64,000 bases of DNA, taken from Bradyrhizobium_A sp052115025 (lineage in GTDB: Bacteria > Pseudomonadota > Alphaproteobacteria > Rhizobiales > Xanthobacteraceae). Positions 41,401 through 49,525 of this stretch are shown piece by piece; the first letter of the stretch is position 1; the number at the start of each line of letters is the position of its first letter. Under the pieces are notes generated by a model. It was given only the letters and a program-made list of their open reading frames with translations, ran no database searches and was not told the DNA's origin. Both the position numbers and the translations under genes were made by a program. The stretch lies in assembly GCF_052115025.1 (NCBI RefSeq), contig NZ_JBFRFW010000020.1:61217-125216 (forward strand), in the 5' to 3' direction.

Positions 41401-42051
41401 ATGGCGTTAAAGCTCTACTTCCACCCGCTGTCGTCCTACTGCCAGAAGGCGGTGATCGCGTTCTACGAGAACGACATCCCCTTTGAACCGAATGTGCTCA
41501 ACATCGGCGATCCCGTTCAGAGCGCCGAAGTGAAGGCGCTATGGCCGATCGGCAAATTCCCAGTGCTACGCGACGAGAGCCGCGGCGTCACCGTCGGCGA
41601 GGCCAGCATCATCATCGAATATCTCGCGCTGCACCGGCCAGGACCGACGCCGCTCGTGCCGACGGACCCCGACGCAGCCTGGCAGATGCGCATGCGCGAC
41701 CGCTTCTTCGATTTCTACGTCAACGACCAGATGGGGATCGTCATCGCCAACCGCATGCGCCCGGCCGCGCAGAAGGACACGCTCGGCGTCGAGGCGGCCC
41801 GCGCGCGGCTCAAGACCGCGCTCGACATCGTCGAGGCGGAGATGGCGACGCGCACCTGGGCGGCGGGCGATGCCTTCACCATGGCCGACTGCGCCGCAGC
41901 ACCGGCGCTGTTCTACGCCAACCAGGTCATCCCGTTCGCCGACAGCCACCCGCACACCATGCGCTATTTCGAGCGGCTGTCGCAGCGCCCGTCCTATGCG
42001 CGCGTGCGGCAGGAGGCGGAACCCTATCTCCGTCTCGTGCCGCAGGATTAG
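41401..42051 (+). CDS. glutathione S-transferase family protein
   Basis: The 216-residue protein has an N-terminal thioredoxin-like GST domain (ALKLYFHPLSSYCQKAVIAF with the SxxC-like region, then GKFPVLRDESRG and the ESIIIEYL-like EASIIIEYLAL glutathione site) and a C-terminal helical domain with MADCAAAPALFYA. GSTs conjugate glutathione to electrophiles or act as peroxidases. It is divergent from the HxlR gene, a common arrangement for stress-responsive detoxification genes. Confidence 0.9.
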   Translation: MALKLYFHPLSSYCQKAVIAFYENDIPFEPNVLNIGDPVQSAEVKALWPIGKFPVLRDESRGVTVGEASIIIEYLALHRPGPTPLVPTDPDAAWQMRMRDRFFDFYVNDQMGIVIANRMRPAAQKDTLGVEAARARLKTALDIVEAEMATRTWAAGDAFTMADCAAAPALFYANQVIPFADSHPHTMRYFERLSQRPSYARVRQEAEPYLRLVPQD

Positions 42052-42131
42052 CGAGGCGGCGCAGTCGCCAGACCGCGGCCGGCCGTCCTATAACCGTCGC
42101 ATCACAGCGATTCGGACCGACCTGCGACACC

Positions 42132-42749
42132 ATGGCGCCGCCCAGGACCACCACTGCTTCCGACACGCCGCGGGCCTGGCAGCGCATGCTGTCGGGCCGG
42201 CGGCTCAACCTCATCGATCCCTCTCCGCTCGACATCGAGATCGAGGACATCGCCCATGGCCTGGCGCGCGTCGCGCGCTGGAACGGGCAGACCTCCGGCG
42301 CGCACATCTTCTCGGTGGCGCAGCACACGCTGCTGGTCGAGGCTGTGCTGCGGGCGCGTGCGCCGCGCATCGACCACCGCATCCGCCTCGCCGCGATGCT
42401 GCATGACGCCCCGGAATATGTCATCGGCGACATGATCTCGCCGTTCAAGGCGATCATCGGCGGCGCCTACAAGCAGATCGAAAAGCGGCTGCTGTCCGCG
42501 ATCCACATCCGCTTCGGCCTGCCCGCGGAGCTCGCGCCCGAGATCGAGGCCCAGATCAAGCAGGCCGACATGGGCGCGGCCTATCTCGAGGCCACCCATC
42601 TCGCCGGCTTCTCGCAGGCCGAATCCCGCCGCCTGTTCGGCCGCGACCCCGGCCTGCCGGCGGAGACCGAGGCGGGCTACATGACGCCGTGGCCGGCGAG
42701 CAAGGCGGAGAAGCAGTTTCTGGCGCGGTTCAAGAGCCTGCTGGATTGA
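42132..42749 (+). CDS. HD domain hydrolase (YfbR-like)
   Basis: The 205-residue protein has an HD phosphohydrolase domain with metal-binding residues visible in SVAQHTLLVE (H), AAMLHDAPEYVIGDMISPFK (HD pair) and QADMGAAYLEA (final aspartate). Relatives include the deoxynucleotidase YfbR and hydrolases of the HDIG type. The ATG at 42132 is supported by the typical ARGW-like N terminus ASDTPRAWQRMLSGRRLNLI. It is followed by the palindromic repeat at 42771-42872. Confidence 0.9.
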   Translation: MAPPRTTTASDTPRAWQRMLSGRRLNLIDPSPLDIEIEDIAHGLARVARWNGQTSGAHIFSVAQHTLLVEAVLRARAPRIDHRIRLAAMLHDAPEYVIGDMISPFKAIIGGAYKQIEKRLLSAIHIRFGLPAELAPEIEAQIKQADMGAAYLEATHLAGFSQAESRRLFGRDPGLPAETEAGYMTPWPASKAEKQFLARFKSLLD

Positions 42750-42770
42750 GGCGGAAACGCTTCACACCTC

Positions 42771-42872
42771 GTCATTCCGGACGCCGCTCCGCGGCGATCT
42801 GGAAGCTCGATCTCGCAGCACGACCAACAGCCGGGATTCCGGGTTCGTCGCTGCGCGACGCCCCGGAATGAC
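42771..42872. repeat. palindromic intergenic repeat with 10-bp terminal arms
   Basis: GTCATTCCGG (42771-42780) and CCGGAATGAC (42863-42872) are perfect terminal inverted repeats of a 102-bp element. It has inner complementary parts (GCTCCGCGG, GGATTCCGGG) and no coding capacity. Such elements are common in the spacers of this bacterial group; part of the same sequence occurs at 20567. Confidence 0.8.
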
Positions 42873-42966
42873 AACGAAAGTGAAGCCAGGCCGTAGCGCA
42901 AACCTCCCCGGTTCCGGCTTCCCGTCACGGCAGGTGGGGCTTATAAGGGGCGCGTCAGATTCAGGG

Positions 42967-43479
42967 ATGGCCATGCTTCACGTCTGCTCGCTCGCCGACC
43001 TTCACGCCACCGTGGCGGCAACCGGGGCGCGCTACGTTCTCACCGTGATGGGCAATGTCGACAAGGCGGAGCGGCCGCCGTCGGTGCCGGAGGCGAACCA
43101 CCTCAAAGTGTCGATGGACGACATCACCGAGGCCGTCGACGGCTTCGTCGCGCCTTCGGCCGGCCATGTCGACCAGGTACTGGACTTCGTGCGCGGCTGG
43201 CGCCGCGATGCTCCGATGGTGATCCATTGCTACGCCGGCATCAGCCGCTCGACCGCCAGCGCCTTCGCCGCCGCCTGCCTGCTCAACCCAGAGCGTGACG
43301 AGCAGTCGATCGCCCGGCAGATCCGCGCCGCGTCGCCGAGCGCCTTTCCCAACCGCCTGATCGTGACGCTGGCCGACCAAGCGCTCGGCCGTCGCGGGCG
43401 CATGCTGCGCGCGCTCGACACCATGGGCCCCGGCAACATGAGCGTGGAAGGCCGTCCGTTCCGCGTCGAGATCGACTGA
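42967..43479 (+). CDS. tyrosine/dual-specificity phosphatase domain protein
   Basis: The 170-residue protein has the CX5R catalytic loop as HCYAGISRS with Cys88 and Arg94, and the general acid region as MDDITEAVDGF upstream. It is a cysteine-based phosphatase of the tyrosine phosphatase-like group common in Rhizobiales. The start at 42967 or 42973 gives AMLHVCSLADLHATVA, the usual N terminus. Substrate unknown. A terminator follows, convergent to the DapA-family gene. Confidence 0.88.
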   Translation: MAMLHVCSLADLHATVAATGARYVLTVMGNVDKAERPPSVPEANHLKVSMDDITEAVDGFVAPSAGHVDQVLDFVRGWRRDAPMVIHCYAGISRSTASAFAAACLLNPERDEQSIARQIRAASPSAFPNRLIVTLADQALGRRGRMLRALDTMGPGNMSVEGRPFRVEID

Positions 43480-43560
43480 CCCCGCCAGCATCGGCGCCGA
43501 CACCTGCATTCCAGGCATCACAGGCCGCACATCGTCCACGCCGCAGCACGGCGTGGATGC

Positions 43561-43587
43561 CCCGGCGCACGCGGCGCCGGGACTTTT
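43561..43587 (+). terminator. intrinsic terminator after phosphatase gene
   Basis: CCCGGCGC (43561-43568) and GCGCCGGG (43574-43581) form a perfect 8-bp stem with a 5-base loop, followed by ACTTTT. It would end plus-strand transcription of the phosphatase gene and lies 14 bases before the stop codon of the convergent gene. Confidence 0.8.
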
Positions 43588-43600
43588 GCATCGGCAACGC

Positions 43601-44497
43601 TTATGCCGCGGCTGGCAGCGGCTGCTTGCTCGCCAGTGCCTGACGGATGATCGCCTCCACCTGGATACGGCGCTCGCCCGCGAGCGGCATGCGCGGCGCG
43701 CGAACATGCTCGGTCGAGCCGATGGCGATCGCTTCCGCGAGCTTGATGTTCTGGACGAGGTAGGTCGAGACGTCGAGGTCGAGCAGTGGGCGGAACCAGC
43801 GATAGACCGCCAGCGCCTCCTGGATCCGGCCGGCCTTCATCAGGCGGTAGACTGCGACCGTCTCCGCCGGGAAGGCGCAGACGAGCCCCGCCACCCAGCC
43901 GACCGCGCCGACAGCGAGCGCTTCCAGCGCCAGGTTGTCGACCCCGGTCAGCACCGCATAGCGCGAGCCGAGGCGGTTGATGATCTCGGTGGTGCGGCGG
44001 ATGTCGTCGGAGGATTCCTTGATGGCGACGAAGCGCGCGTCGCTGGCGAGCTCCTCCATCATCTCCGGGGTGACGTCGACGCGATAGGCGACGCGGTTGG
44101 AATAGATCATCACCGGCAGATCGCCAGCCGCGGCCACCGCACGCAGAGCCGATACGGTCTCGCGCGGATCGGTGTGGTAGATCGGGCTCGGCACCACCAT
44201 CAGGCCGGAAGCGCCAGCCTGCGCGGCCTTGCGCGCCAGTGCGCAGGCTTCGCGGCTGCCTGCTTCCGACACCGTGAGCAGCACCGGCTTGCCGCCGGCC
44301 ACCGCCTGCGCGGTCTTCAGCACCGCGATGCGCTCGTCATGGCTGAGCATCGGGCCCTCGCCGAGCGAGCCGCAGACGATCAGGCCGTCGCAACCGGCCT
44401 TCATCTGCAGATCGAAGCAGCGCTCCATCTCCTTATGGTCGAGCGCACCGTCGGCGGTGAACTTGGTCGTGACGGCGGGAATGACACCGCTCCACAT
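43601..44497 (-). CDS. DapA/DHDPS family lyase
   Basis: The 298-residue enzyme is a class I aldolase of the dihydrodipicolinate synthase/N-acetylneuraminate lyase family. Schiff-base Lys160 in FVAIKESSDD, Tyr132 in MIYSNRVAY and the GSLGE pyruvate-carboxylate loop (residues 43-47) are visible. DapA proper is elsewhere in such genomes as a housekeeping gene; this copy follows a branched-chain-type ABC transporter, which suggests a catabolic role (for example cleavage or dehydration of a keto-sugar acid or hydroxyproline-type compound). AGGAGAAG precedes the ATG. Confidence 0.88.
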   Translation of the reverse strand: MWSGVIPAVTTKFTADGALDHKEMERCFDLQMKAGCDGLIVCGSLGEGPMLSHDERIAVLKTAQAVAGGKPVLLTVSEAGSREACALARKAAQAGASGLMVVPSPIYHTDPRETVSALRAVAAAGDLPVMIYSNRVAYRVDVTPEMMEELASDARFVAIKESSDDIRRTTEIINRLGSRYAVLTGVDNLALEALAVGAVGWVAGLVCAFPAETVAVYRLMKAGRIQEALAVYRWFRPLLDLDVSTYLVQNIKLAEAIAIGSTEHVRAPRMPLAGERRIQVEAIIRQALASKQPLPAAA

Positions 44498-44616
44498 GGT
44501 CTCTTCTCCTGTTGGGTCAAAGGTTGAACGGAATGAGCCGACTTTGGGGATGATCGATCGGTTCCGCTCACGCGTCGGCAGCAGGCGTGGCGGACGAAAA
44601 CGTGCAAAGGGATGCG

Positions 44617-45603
44617 CTAGGCGGGTTTGGTCATGGCATCGGCCGGCCGCGCCTCGCCCTGCACCGGCGCCGCGCGACGGCGAAACTCCAGCCATTCACC
44701 GACGACGCCACGGCGGAAGAACGATACGCACAGGATGAAGATCAACCCGATCACCACGGTAACGAGATCACCGATGGTGGCGAGATAATTGTTCAGTCCG
44801 ACCACCAGCGCCGCGCCGAGCAATGGGCCGAAGATGGTGCCGACGCCGCCGAGCAGCGTCATCAGCACCGCCTCGGTCGAGGTGTGCAGCGACACGTCGT
44901 TGAGCGACACCAGCTGGAACACCAGCGCCTTCATGGCGCCGGCATAACCGGCGATCGCTGCCGACAGCACGAAGGCGAGCAGGCGAAAGCGGTCAGTGTC
45001 GTAGCCGAGCGAGGTGGTGCGCGGCTCGTTGTCGCGCACCGCCTGCAGCACCTGGCCGAACGGCGAATGGATGATGCGGTAGACCAGCAGGAAGCCGGCC
45101 GCGAACAACGCCGTGGTCACGTAGTACATCGCGGTGTCCGAGGAGAGGTCGACGAGCCCGAGCAGCGTGCCGCGCGGAATGCCCTGCAAGCCATCCTCAC
45201 CGCCGGTCCAGCGGAACTGGACCGCGAGGAAGTAGACAATCTGCGACAGCGCCAGCGTGACCATCGAGAAGTAGATGCCGCGCCGCCGCACCGCGAGGCC
45301 GCCGATGGCGAGCCCGACCAGCGCCGCCGCGGCGACACCGGCGATGAAGGCTGCGACCATGCCGAGCGGATGGCCACCGAAGCGGATCATCAGCGCGCCG
45401 GTGACATAGCCGGCACTGCCGAGGAACGCGGCATGGGCGAACGATACGAGGCCGGTGAAGCCGAGCAGCAGGTTGAAGGCGCAGGCAAACAGCCCGTAGC
45501 ACATCAACTTCATGACGAAGATCGGATAGATCAGCCCCGGCACCAGCGGCACCAGCAGTGCGGCCGCGATCAGAACGAAGAACACCTTGAGGTTGACAGC
45601 CAT
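44617..45603 (-). CDS. branched-chain-type ABC transporter permease (LivM)
   Basis: The 328-residue permease has about ten helices in the LivM pattern, with LMCYGLFACAFNLLLGFTGL, then LVSFAHAAFLGSAGYVTGAL and the EAA-like VRDNEPRTTSLGYDTDRFRL loop that touches the ATPase. The chosen ATG at 45603 follows the livH stop by 8 bases. It forms the translocation pathway with LivH. A Rhizobiales-type LivM often has a fused ATPase; this one does not, since livF and livG are separate genes. Confidence 0.92.
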   Translation of the reverse strand: MAVNLKVFFVLIAAALLVPLVPGLIYPIFVMKLMCYGLFACAFNLLLGFTGLVSFAHAAFLGSAGYVTGALMIRFGGHPLGMVAAFIAGVAAAALVGLAIGGLAVRRRGIYFSMVTLALSQIVYFLAVQFRWTGGEDGLQGIPRGTLLGLVDLSSDTAMYYVTTALFAAGFLLVYRIIHSPFGQVLQAVRDNEPRTTSLGYDTDRFRLLAFVLSAAIAGYAGAMKALVFQLVSLNDVSLHTSTEAVLMTLLGGVGTIFGPLLGAALVVGLNNYLATIGDLVTVVIGLIFILCVSFFRRGVVGEWLEFRRRAAPVQGEARPADAMTKPA

Positions 45604-45611
45604 GCGCGGCC

Positions 45612-46508
45612 TCACACTTCGCGGCCGAGCAGGCCTGCGGGGCGAACCAGCAGGGCGATGGCCATGATGATGAACACGACGACGGTGGAAGCCTCGGGAT
45701 AGATCACCTTGGTCAGCCCCTCGATCAGGCCGAGGCTGAGGCCGGTGAGGATCGATCCGAAGATCGAGCCGAGGCCGCCGATGACGACGACGGCGAACAC
45801 GATGTTGAGCAGGTTGCCGCCCATCAGCGGCGTGATCTGCATGATCGGCGCGGCCAGCACGCCGGCGAGCCCCGCAAGCGCCACACCGAAGCCATAGGTC
45901 AGCGTGATCAGCACCGGAACGTTGACGCCAAAACCCTGCAGCAGGCGCGGATTCTCGGTGCCGGCGCGCAGATAGGCACCGAGCTTGGTGCGCTCGAACA
46001 GGTACCAGGTGCCGAAGCACACCAGCAGCGAGGCCACCACCACGAACACGCGGTACTTCGGCAGTAACATGAAGCCGAGATCGACCGGCCCCTGCAGCAG
46101 CTCCGGCGGCTCATAGCCCTGCCCGGAGACGCCGAAGCCGTAGCGGAACAGGCCTTCCATCACCAGCGCGAAGCCAAAGGTGAGCAGGAGGCCGTAGAGA
46201 TGATCGAGGTGGTAGAGCCGGCGCAGAAACACGCGCTCGATCGCCATGCCGACCAGCCCGACCAGGAACGGCGCCAGCAGCAGCGCCCACCAGAAACCGA
46301 CCTGGAGATCGGGCCGGCCGAGCCACGGGCCGAGCTGCGTGAGGCCGATCCAGGTCAGGAACGCGGCCATCATGAACTGGGCGCCGTGGGCGAAGTTGAT
46401 GATGTTGAGCAGGCCGAAGATGATCGCCAGCCCCATGCTCAGCATCGCGTAGAAGCAGCCGCTGATCAGTCCGATCGTCAGCTGCGCCATGAAGGCCTGC
46501 GAGGTCAT
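45612..46508 (-). CDS. branched-chain-type ABC transporter permease (LivH)
   Basis: The 298-residue permease has the LivH pattern: LISGCFYAMLSMGLAIIFGL at the N terminus, NIINFAHGAQFMMAAFLTWI, and the coupling-loop region FERTKLGAYLRAGTENPRLL and FGVNVPVLITLTYGFGVALA. It lies between the SBP gene and livM. A 10-bp hairpin in the 104-base spacer to the SBP gene would protect the upstream SBP message. Confidence 0.93.
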   Translation of the reverse strand: MTSQAFMAQLTIGLISGCFYAMLSMGLAIIFGLLNIINFAHGAQFMMAAFLTWIGLTQLGPWLGRPDLQVGFWWALLLAPFLVGLVGMAIERVFLRRLYHLDHLYGLLLTFGFALVMEGLFRYGFGVSGQGYEPPELLQGPVDLGFMLLPKYRVFVVVASLLVCFGTWYLFERTKLGAYLRAGTENPRLLQGFGVNVPVLITLTYGFGVALAGLAGVLAAPIMQITPLMGGNLLNIVFAVVVIGGLGSIFGSILTGLSLGLIEGLTKVIYPEASTVVVFIIMAIALLVRPAGLLGREV

Positions 46509-46563
46509 GTTTCACGAAATCCCGTGGTGTGAGGGGAGCAAGGTGACGGAGCAGGATCAGCCC

Positions 46564-46586
46564 CGCCCCCGGTTCAACCGGGGGCG
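46564..46586 (-). other. intercistronic hairpin between SBP and LivH genes
   Basis: CGCCCCCGGT and ACCGGGGGCG form a perfect 10-bp stem with a 3-base loop 26 bases downstream of the SBP stop codon in the operon. Hairpins here typically stabilise the binding-protein message, giving more SBP than permease. No T-run follows, so it is not a simple terminator. Confidence 0.7.
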
Positions 46587-46593
46587 CAGCCGC

Positions 46594-46619
46594 GTTCACT
46601 CAGCCCGTTCACTCAGCCC
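46594..46619. repeat. 13-bp tandem duplication at SBP stop codon
   Basis: The unit GTTCACTCAGCCC occurs twice in tandem at 46594-46606 and 46607-46619. The SBP stop codon (46613-46615) is in the right copy, and the left copy lies in the spacer. The duplication does not change the SBP reading frame. Confidence 0.85.
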
Positions 46620-47836
46620 TTGGCGTTGAGCGGGCAGGTGCTGGACGGCTTGGGGAAGACATCCTCGCCCTTCAGCACCGCCTTGACCTTGTAGTAGTCC
46701 CAGTCGCCCTTGGACTCGGCCGGCTTCTTGACCTGCAGCAGCAGCAGATCGTGGACCAGGGCGCCGTCGGCGCGCAGGTGTCCGTTACGGATTACCGCGT
46801 CGTCGATGGTCATGCTGCGCAGCTTCTCCATCACCGCGTTGGCCTCGTCGGTGCCGGCGGCCTCGATCGCCTTGAGGTAGCTCAGCGTCGCCGAATAGAT
46901 CGCCGCCTGCGACGCGCTCGGCATCCGCTTCATGCGCTCGTAATAGCGCTGGGCGAAGGCGCGCGACCGGTCGTCGAAATCCCAGTAGAAGGCTTCCGTC
47001 AGATACATGTCCTGCGCCTTCTGCAGGCCAAGGCTCTTGACGTCGGTGATGTAGGCAAGCAGCGGCGCGATGATCTGCTTGTCGCTGCGGCCGATGCCGA
47101 ACTCGGCGGCCTGCTTGACCGCGTTGACGGTGTCGCTGCCGGCATTCGCCAGCGCGATCACCTCGGCGCCGGAGCCCTGCGCCTTCAGCATGAAGGACGA
47201 GAAGTCGCCGCCGGGGAATGGATGGCGCGACGACCCCAGCACCTTGCCGCCCTCGGCGGTCACCATGGCGGCGGCGTCGCTCTCCAGCGAATGGCCGAAG
47301 GTATAGTCCGCGGTGACGAAGTACCAGCTCTTGCGGCCCTCTTTCAGCAGCGCCTTGGCGGTGCCGGCGGCGAGCGCATAGGTGTTCACCATCCACTGCG
47401 CGCTGAGCGGCGAACATTTTTCGTTGATCGCGGCCATGGCGACACCCGCCGACAGGATGGTGACGCGCTGCTTCTGCTTGGCGATCTCCATCACCGCGAG
47501 CGCGGTCGATGAGGTCGGGAAGTCGGCGATCATGTCGACCTTGCCCTGGTCGAACCACTCGCGCGCGAGGTTGGCGGCGATGTCCGGCTTGTTCTGATGG
47601 TCAGCGGCGACCAGTTCGACCGGGGCGCCGAGCACCTTGCCACCGACCTCGTCGATGGCGATCTGGGCCGCAACCGCCGAGCCGCGGCCGGTGAAATCCG
47701 AATAGATGCCGGAAAGATCATTGAGGATGCCGATCTTGACCACGCCGTCGCTGATCTTGTCGGCCGCCTGCGCCGCCGGCCCCGCGAGCAGCGCGACGGA
47801 CAGGCTGAGGGCAACGCACTTCAAACGCTTTTTCAT
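46613..47836 (-). CDS. ABC transporter substrate-binding protein (Liv type)
   Basis: The 407-residue protein begins with a signal peptide (MKKRLKCVALSLSVALLAGP, cleavage after AQA near residue 24) and has the type I periplasmic-binding fold of amino-acid/amide receptors: VVKIGILNDLSGIYSDFTGR, GAPVELVAADHQNKPDIAAN and TADYTFGHSLESDAAAMV. Members bind branched-chain amino acids, amides or aromatic acids. The AGGAG site before the ATG is good. It is the third gene of the livG-livF-SBP-livH-livM-dapA-like operon and decides its substrate, which the sequence does not reveal. Confidence 0.92.
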   Translation of the reverse strand: MKKRLKCVALSLSVALLAGPAAQAADKISDGVVKIGILNDLSGIYSDFTGRGSAVAAQIAIDEVGGKVLGAPVELVAADHQNKPDIAANLAREWFDQGKVDMIADFPTSSTALAVMEIAKQKQRVTILSAGVAMAAINEKCSPLSAQWMVNTYALAAGTAKALLKEGRKSWYFVTADYTFGHSLESDAAAMVTAEGGKVLGSSRHPFPGGDFSSFMLKAQGSGAEVIALANAGSDTVNAVKQAAEFGIGRSDKQIIAPLLAYITDVKSLGLQKAQDMYLTEAFYWDFDDRSRAFAQRYYERMKRMPSASQAAIYSATLSYLKAIEAAGTDEANAVMEKLRSMTIDDAVIRNGHLRADGALVHDLLLLQVKKPAESKGDWDYYKVKAVLKGEDVFPKPSSTCPLNAKG

Positions 47837-47865
47837 CGCTCGACTCCTGTAATGGGTGGTGGGGC

Positions 47866-48576
47866 CTAGACGCCCAGGAACTTGCTGACCTTGTCTTCTT
47901 GCGCCGCCACGTCGCGGGCCGCGATCTCCGCCACCACCCGGCCGTGCTCGACGACATAGTGGCGATCGGCGAGATCGCGCGCGAAATGGAAGTTCTGCTC
48001 GACCAGCACGATGGTGAAACCGCGCCGCTTCAACGACGTCACCGCGTCGCGCAGCGCCTCGACGATGACCGGGGCAAGCCCCTCGGTGATCTCGTCGAGC
48101 AGCAGAATGCGCGCGCCGGTGGTGAGGATGCGGCCGATCGCCAGCATCTGCTGCTCACCGCCGGAGAGCTGGCCGCCATAGCTCTGCGCGCGCTCGCGCA
48201 GGTTAGGGAACATCTGCAACACCTCTTCGCTCGGCAGCCCCTCCACGCCAAGCTTGGGCAGCAGCGTGAGGTTTTCCGCCGTGGTCAGGGTGCGGTAGAT
48301 GCCGCGTTCCTCCGGGCAGTAGCCGAGGCCGAGCCGTGCGACCCGGTGCGGCGGCAGATTGATCACTTCGCGGCCATTGACCCGCACCGAGCCGCTGCGC
48401 CGGTCGGTGAGGCCGAGAATGGCCTTCAGCGTGGTGGTGCGCCCGGCGCCGTTGCGGCCGATCAGGGTGACGCATTCGCCCTGCCGCACCTGCAGGTCGA
48501 CGCCATGCAGCACATGGGATTCGCCATACCAGGCCTGCAGGCCGCGGGTCTCGAGAACGATCGGCGCCTCAGGCAT
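47866..48576 (-). CDS. branched-chain-type ABC transporter ATPase (LivF)
   Basis: The 236-residue ATPase has LivF features: LIGRNGAGRTTTLKAILGL as Walker A (residues 38-50), the signature LSGGEQQMLAIGRIL, Walker B ILLLDEITEGLAP and the H-loop VLVEQNFHF. In the Walker A the normally invariant lysine is Arg46. That change usually abolishes ATP binding in isolated ABC ATPases, so LivG (with GKT) may supply the active site. The ATG at 48576 overlaps the livG stop by 8 bases. Confidence 0.92.
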   Translation of the reverse strand: MPEAPIVLETRGLQAWYGESHVLHGVDLQVRQGECVTLIGRNGAGRTTTLKAILGLTDRRSGSVRVNGREVINLPPHRVARLGLGYCPEERGIYRTLTTAENLTLLPKLGVEGLPSEEVLQMFPNLRERAQSYGGQLSGGEQQMLAIGRILTTGARILLLDEITEGLAPVIVEALRDAVTSLKRRGFTIVLVEQNFHFARDLADRHYVVEHGRVVAEIAARDVAAQEDKVSKFLGV

Positions 48577-49321
48577 GGCCACCTCCGAGATAGGCGGCAC
48601 GGACCGCCGCGTCCGCGGACACGTCCGCATAACACCCCTCGGCGAGGATCTCTCCCCGCTGCAGCACGGTGATGGTGTCGCAGATGTCGGCGACGACCGA
48701 CATGTTGTGCTCGACCATCAGGATGGTGCGGCCGGCGGCGATGCGCTTGATCAGGCGCTTGATGCGATCGACGTCGTCGATCGCCATGCCCTGCGTCGGC
48801 TCGTCGAGCAGCAGGAACGGCGGATCGAGCGCCAGCGTGGTGGCGATCTCCAGCGTGCGCTTGCGGCCATAGGACAGGTCACGGGCATAGCTGTGGGCGG
48901 CATCCGCGAGCCCGACCTCGTCGAGCAGCTGCAGCGCTTCGTGGTCGAGCGCCGCGAGCGTCCGTGCCGAGGTCCAGAACTGAAAATAGGTGCCGAGCCG
49001 GCGCTGCAGGCCGATCCGCACATTCTCCAGCGCGGTGAAATGCGGAAACGTCGCCGAGATCTGGAACGAGCGCACGAGCCCGCGCCGCGCGGTCGCGGCC
49101 GCCGCCTCGCGCGTGATGTCCTCGCCCTCATAGACGATGCGACCGCCCGTCGGCAGGTGAAACTTGGTGAGCAGGTTGAAGCATGTGGTCTTGCCGGCGC
49201 CGTTCGGGCCGATCAACGCATGAATGGTGTGGCGGCGGACCCTGAGATCCACATTGTTGACCGCGATGAAGCCGCCGAACGACTTGGTCAGGCCAGATGT
49301 TTCCAACGCGTAGTCGGACAC
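48569..49321 (-). CDS. branched-chain-type ABC transporter ATPase (LivG)
   Basis: The 250-residue ATPase has Walker A GPNGAGKTTCFN with the lysine intact, signature LSYGRKRTLEIATTLAL, Walker B FLLLDEPTQGM and the switch LMVEHNM. The start is placed at GTG 49321 because GGGGG is about 10 bases upstream; the ATG at 49342 has no ribosome binding site. It is first in the operon and lies next to the divergent GntR gene, from which it is separated by a spacer with two copies of a 16-bp element. Confidence 0.92.
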   Translation of the reverse strand: MSDYALETSGLTKSFGGFIAVNNVDLRVRRHTIHALIGPNGAGKTTCFNLLTKFHLPTGGRIVYEGEDITREAAAATARRGLVRSFQISATFPHFTALENVRIGLQRRLGTYFQFWTSARTLAALDHEALQLLDEVGLADAAHSYARDLSYGRKRTLEIATTLALDPPFLLLDEPTQGMAIDDVDRIKRLIKRIAAGRTILMVEHNMSVVADICDTITVLQRGEILAEGCYADVSADAAVRAAYLGGGHA

Positions 49322-49347
49322 AGCATATTTCCCCCGTTTCATGTAGA

Positions 49348-49498
49348 TTGTATAAAATATCCAAACTTGTCAAACAAGGTCGCAGGCCTAACTGAGCACC
49401 CTGGAAAATCGGATCATCTCTTTTAAAAATAAGGGAATTTTTCAAATCGGGGTGAGGCCACGACTTGGCACTCGCCTCATTTTTGTATAAAATATCCA
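49348..49498. promoter_or_regulatory. two copies of 16-bp TTGTATAAAATATCCA in divergent promoter
   Basis: TTGTATAAAATATCCA is found at 49348-49363 and again, identical and in the same orientation, at 49483-49498. The copies lie upstream of livG and of the GntR gene, respectively. FCD-type GntR regulators commonly recognise sites with TTGTAT/ATACAA cores, so these are probably operators of the adjacent regulator. AT-rich composition also suits promoter -10 elements. Confidence 0.75.
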
Positions 49499-49525
49499 CA
49501 CTGTGCAGAAGAGGAAGCTCAAATT

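Noticed and set aside
42771..42872. transposon or insertion sequence between the HD and phosphatase genes
   Set aside because: The element has terminal inverted repeats but is only 102 bp with no coding part and no clear target duplication; it is better called a palindromic repeat.
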